Shown: positions 23,685 through 25,383 of the stretch, piece after piece | How positions within the stretch are numbered: the stretch's first letter is position 1 | How the letters are laid out: each line of letters begins with the position of its first letter | From: JAXIHJ01 sp034189755 | GTDB lineage: Bacteria; Planctomycetota; Phycisphaerae; SM23-33 | Direction: 5' to 3' | DNA length: 25,383 bases | Assembly: GCA_034189755.1 (NCBI GenBank) | Contig: JAXIHJ010000050.1 | Coordinates: 1-25,383, forward strand | Notes under the pieces: model-generated | What the model saw: the letters and a program-made list of their open reading frames with translations, nothing else | What the model was told of the DNA's origin: nothing | The model's database searches: none | Translations under genes and position numbers: made by a program

Positions 23685-25346
23685 ATGCGGATCAAAGAAA
23701 TCCATGTACATGACTTCAAAAGATTCTCTGACCTGCGGATACATGATATCCCGGAAGCGGCGAGGTTGGTGGTTCTTTTAGGGATCAACGGGACGGGAAA
23801 GACATGCGTTTTTGAAGCCTTGAACCATTGGCGAAAAAACTGCTACTTTGACTACTACCACAAAAAACATAGAAAAGCCGAGTCGAATAAGCTCCACACT
23901 ACAACTCGGGCAAAAGTGACCGTCAGTTTTCATGGGCAAGAACCCCAAGGCGAAGCAAAGAAGCGCGCTATATACCTGCGTTCTGCTTATAGGAATGAAC
24001 CTCACTTTCAAGCAGGCCATATAGATGCGCCATCGACGGTTGAAGACGAGGAGATGGGCCGCCTTAATCTTCTCGTCAATGACGACAAACGGGTTAAGCA
24101 GAACTACAACCGCTTAGTTATCGACACAACTTACGACTTGTTCAACAACCCCAACGACAACGAACGCCTTACCAGAAAAGCCCTACGTGAACTTTTAATT
24201 GGCCCTTTACGTGAGTCCATGCAGCGAGTCTTCGGAGATCTGGTGTTACAGGGAGTCGGGAACCCCCATCAAGGAGGCACTTTCCTCTTCGAGAAGGGCA
24301 CATCAAAGGGGTTTCCATACGTCAACCTATCCGCAGGAGAGAAAGATGCCTTCGATGTGCTCTTGGATATTTTCCTTCGAAAGGGTGTTTTTACGGACTC
24401 AGTGTACTGCATCGACGAGCCGGACTTGCACATGCATTCCAAACTACAAGCGAGACTGCTTGACGAACTTTTCGGGCTCGTGCCGCCCGACTCTCAACTA
24501 TGGATTGCGACTCATTCCATCGGGATGATCAGAAAGGCTATTGATATTGATCGCAGCAAACCTGAGAGCGTCGTCTTCTTGGACTTTTCGGACCGGGACT
24601 ACGACAACGAAGTAGAGATGATGCCTGCCACTGTCGATCGGCTGTTTTGGAAGAAGTTCCTCTCCGTGGCCCTTGATGATATGGCGGACCTTGTTGCTCC
24701 TAGGCGGATTGTCATCTGCGAAGGACGACCGCTCGGAATGGAAGGAAGACTATCTCGCCAAGAGCACGATGCGAAGTGCCTTAGGAGGATATTCGCTAGG
24801 AAGTTCCCGGACACTGAGTTCATCTCCGGCGGCAATTCAGACGATGTGGTGAAGGATTCCATAAGACTGATAGCGTCTCTGGAACGATTGGCAATGGGCG
24901 TCGAGTGCATCAAGATTATTGATCGTGACGGGCGTACTGACGAACAAGTTGAAGAACTTGAAAAGCAGGGCGTCAGGGTTCTCACACGACGACATCTTGA
25001 AAGCTACCTTCTTGATGACGAGGTTCTTGAATCGCTCTGCGAACAACACAAAAAGCCCGATAAGCTTGAAGAAGTGAAAAAGGCAAAAGAAGAGGCAGCA
25101 GCCTCCGCACAAACGAGGGGCAAGGATGGGGACGACGCGAAGGCGGCAGCAGGTGAGTTTTTCAAAGCGGTCAAAGGCTTGTTGGAAATAGAGAATCCGG
25201 GAAGCAATTGGGAGGCGTTCTTCTCGGTTTTCATGGCGGATGCATGCCAGCCTGGCTTACGAGTGTACGAGGAACTGAAGAAGGATATCTTTGGTAATAC
25301 GTGGCGCCGGCGTACAGGCGCGAGGCCAGGGTGCCGTGGCTGGTGA
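23685..25346 (+). CDS. AAA ATPase-TOPRIM (DUF4435-like) protein, candidate OLD/PARIS-type defence protein
   Basis: A 553-residue protein from the ATG at 23685 (AAAGGA 9 nt upstream; other ATGs at 23649 and 23661 lie before the conserved start MRIKEIHVHDFKRF). The N-terminal half is an ABC/SMC-like ATPase of the AAA_15/AAA_21 type: Walker A GINGTGKT (33-40), signature LSAGEK (215-220), Walker B VYCIDEPD (240-247), H-loop IATHS (274-278). The C-terminal half has VICEG (Glu346), IIDRDGRT (Asp413, Asp415) and RHLESYLL (436-443), the pattern of TOPRIM/DUF4435 nuclease-like domains. OLD nucleases and the PARIS proteins AriA/AriB combine these modules in phage defence. After ELKKDIFGN the last dozen residues are Arg/Gly-rich and probably not native. 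Codon use is less GC-rich than in neighbouring genes, suggesting transfer. Confidence 0.82.
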   Translation: MRIKEIHVHDFKRFSDLRIHDIPEAARLVVLLGINGTGKTCVFEALNHWRKNCYFDYYHKKHRKAESNKLHTTTRAKVTVSFHGQEPQGEAKKRAIYLRSAYRNEPHFQAGHIDAPSTVEDEEMGRLNLLVNDDKRVKQNYNRLVIDTTYDLFNNPNDNERLTRKALRELLIGPLRESMQRVFGDLVLQGVGNPHQGGTFLFEKGTSKGFPYVNLSAGEKDAFDVLLDIFLRKGVFTDSVYCIDEPDLHMHSKLQARLLDELFGLVPPDSQLWIATHSIGMIRKAIDIDRSKPESVVFLDFSDRDYDNEVEMMPATVDRLFWKKFLSVALDDMADLVAPRRIVICEGRPLGMEGRLSRQEHDAKCLRRIFARKFPDTEFISGGNSDDVVKDSIRLIASLERLAMGVECIKIIDRDGRTDEQVEELEKQGVRVLTRRHLESYLLDDEVLESLCEQHKKPDKLEEVKKAKEEAAASAQTRGKDGDDAKAAAGEFFKAVKGLLEIENPGSNWEAFFSVFMADACQPGLRVYEELKKDIFGNTWRRRTGARPGCRGW

Positions 25347-25383
25347 GCTCCACCTCCAGCCCCCGGTCAACCCACTCCTTGAC
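25298..25383 (-). pseudogene. Unidentified coding-like fragment at right end
   Basis: On the minus strand, bases 25383 to about 25298 give an open frame including RGLEVELTSHGTLASRLYAG. Third codon positions are strongly G/C, unlike the adjoining ATPase gene. The alternating pattern after RGLEVEL resembles an outer-membrane beta-barrel strand of TonB-receptor type, but the fragment is far too short to name. The frame loses sense where it enters the ATPase gene. It is likely a foreign piece joined at the contig end. Confidence 0.3.

Overview
The window looks like a metagenome-derived contig from a planctomycete-like bacterium, most probably near the Phycisphaerae. This is inferred from gene content, not tested. 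The clues are a very large signal peptidase I with an embedded zinc-ribbon and beta-rich insert, a eukaryote-like adenylosuccinate lyase, and diderm functions such as LptB and paired M16 peptidases. Coding is dense, with many 1-4 nt gene overlaps.

Region 1 (1-5790) is a damaged prophage or phage late-gene block on the minus strand. Read 5'->3' it holds a portal gene whose 3' part is replaced out of frame by the tail end of an FN3-like tail gene. Next come a large candidate tail protein, two unrecognised structural-type proteins, a membrane-anchored coiled-coil protein and a tiny overlapping lipoprotein (a candidate lysis pair). Terminase, capsid, tape measure and integrase are not visible. 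A 143-bp palindromic inverted-repeat element lies just upstream of the portal.

Region 2 (5941-12523) is housekeeping. purB (+) converges on a tightly coupled minus-strand set: an inactive-site M16 protein, then an HXXEH M16 peptidase, then murD. gpsA (+) diverges from that set. A tRNA-Arg(TCT) follows on the minus strand.

Region 3 (12665-20346, all minus) is a surface-glycan locus. In transcription order it encodes a small YIDPGTGS membrane protein, a methyltransferase with a kinase-like N-terminal part, a membrane sulfatase/LTA-synthase-fold enzyme, two NAD-dependent sugar-nucleotide epimerase/dehydratases, a phosphoglycosyltransferase, an ATP-grasp ligase and a HAD hydrolase. The simplest reading is that sugar nucleotides are made, the first sugar is placed on a lipid carrier, and the glycan is then decorated by the methyltransferase, ligase and sulfatase-fold enzyme.

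Region 4 (20574-25346, plus strand) holds the modular signal peptidase, LptB and a single-chain AAA ATPase-TOPRIM/DUF4435-like protein that resembles OLD/PARIS-type defence proteins. That last gene follows a 15-bp tandem repeat.

Both extreme ends carry roughly 90-150 bases of unrelated coding sequence: a xanthine-dehydrogenase-family fragment on the left and an unidentified fragment on the right. I read these as probable assembly chimeras at contig ends.
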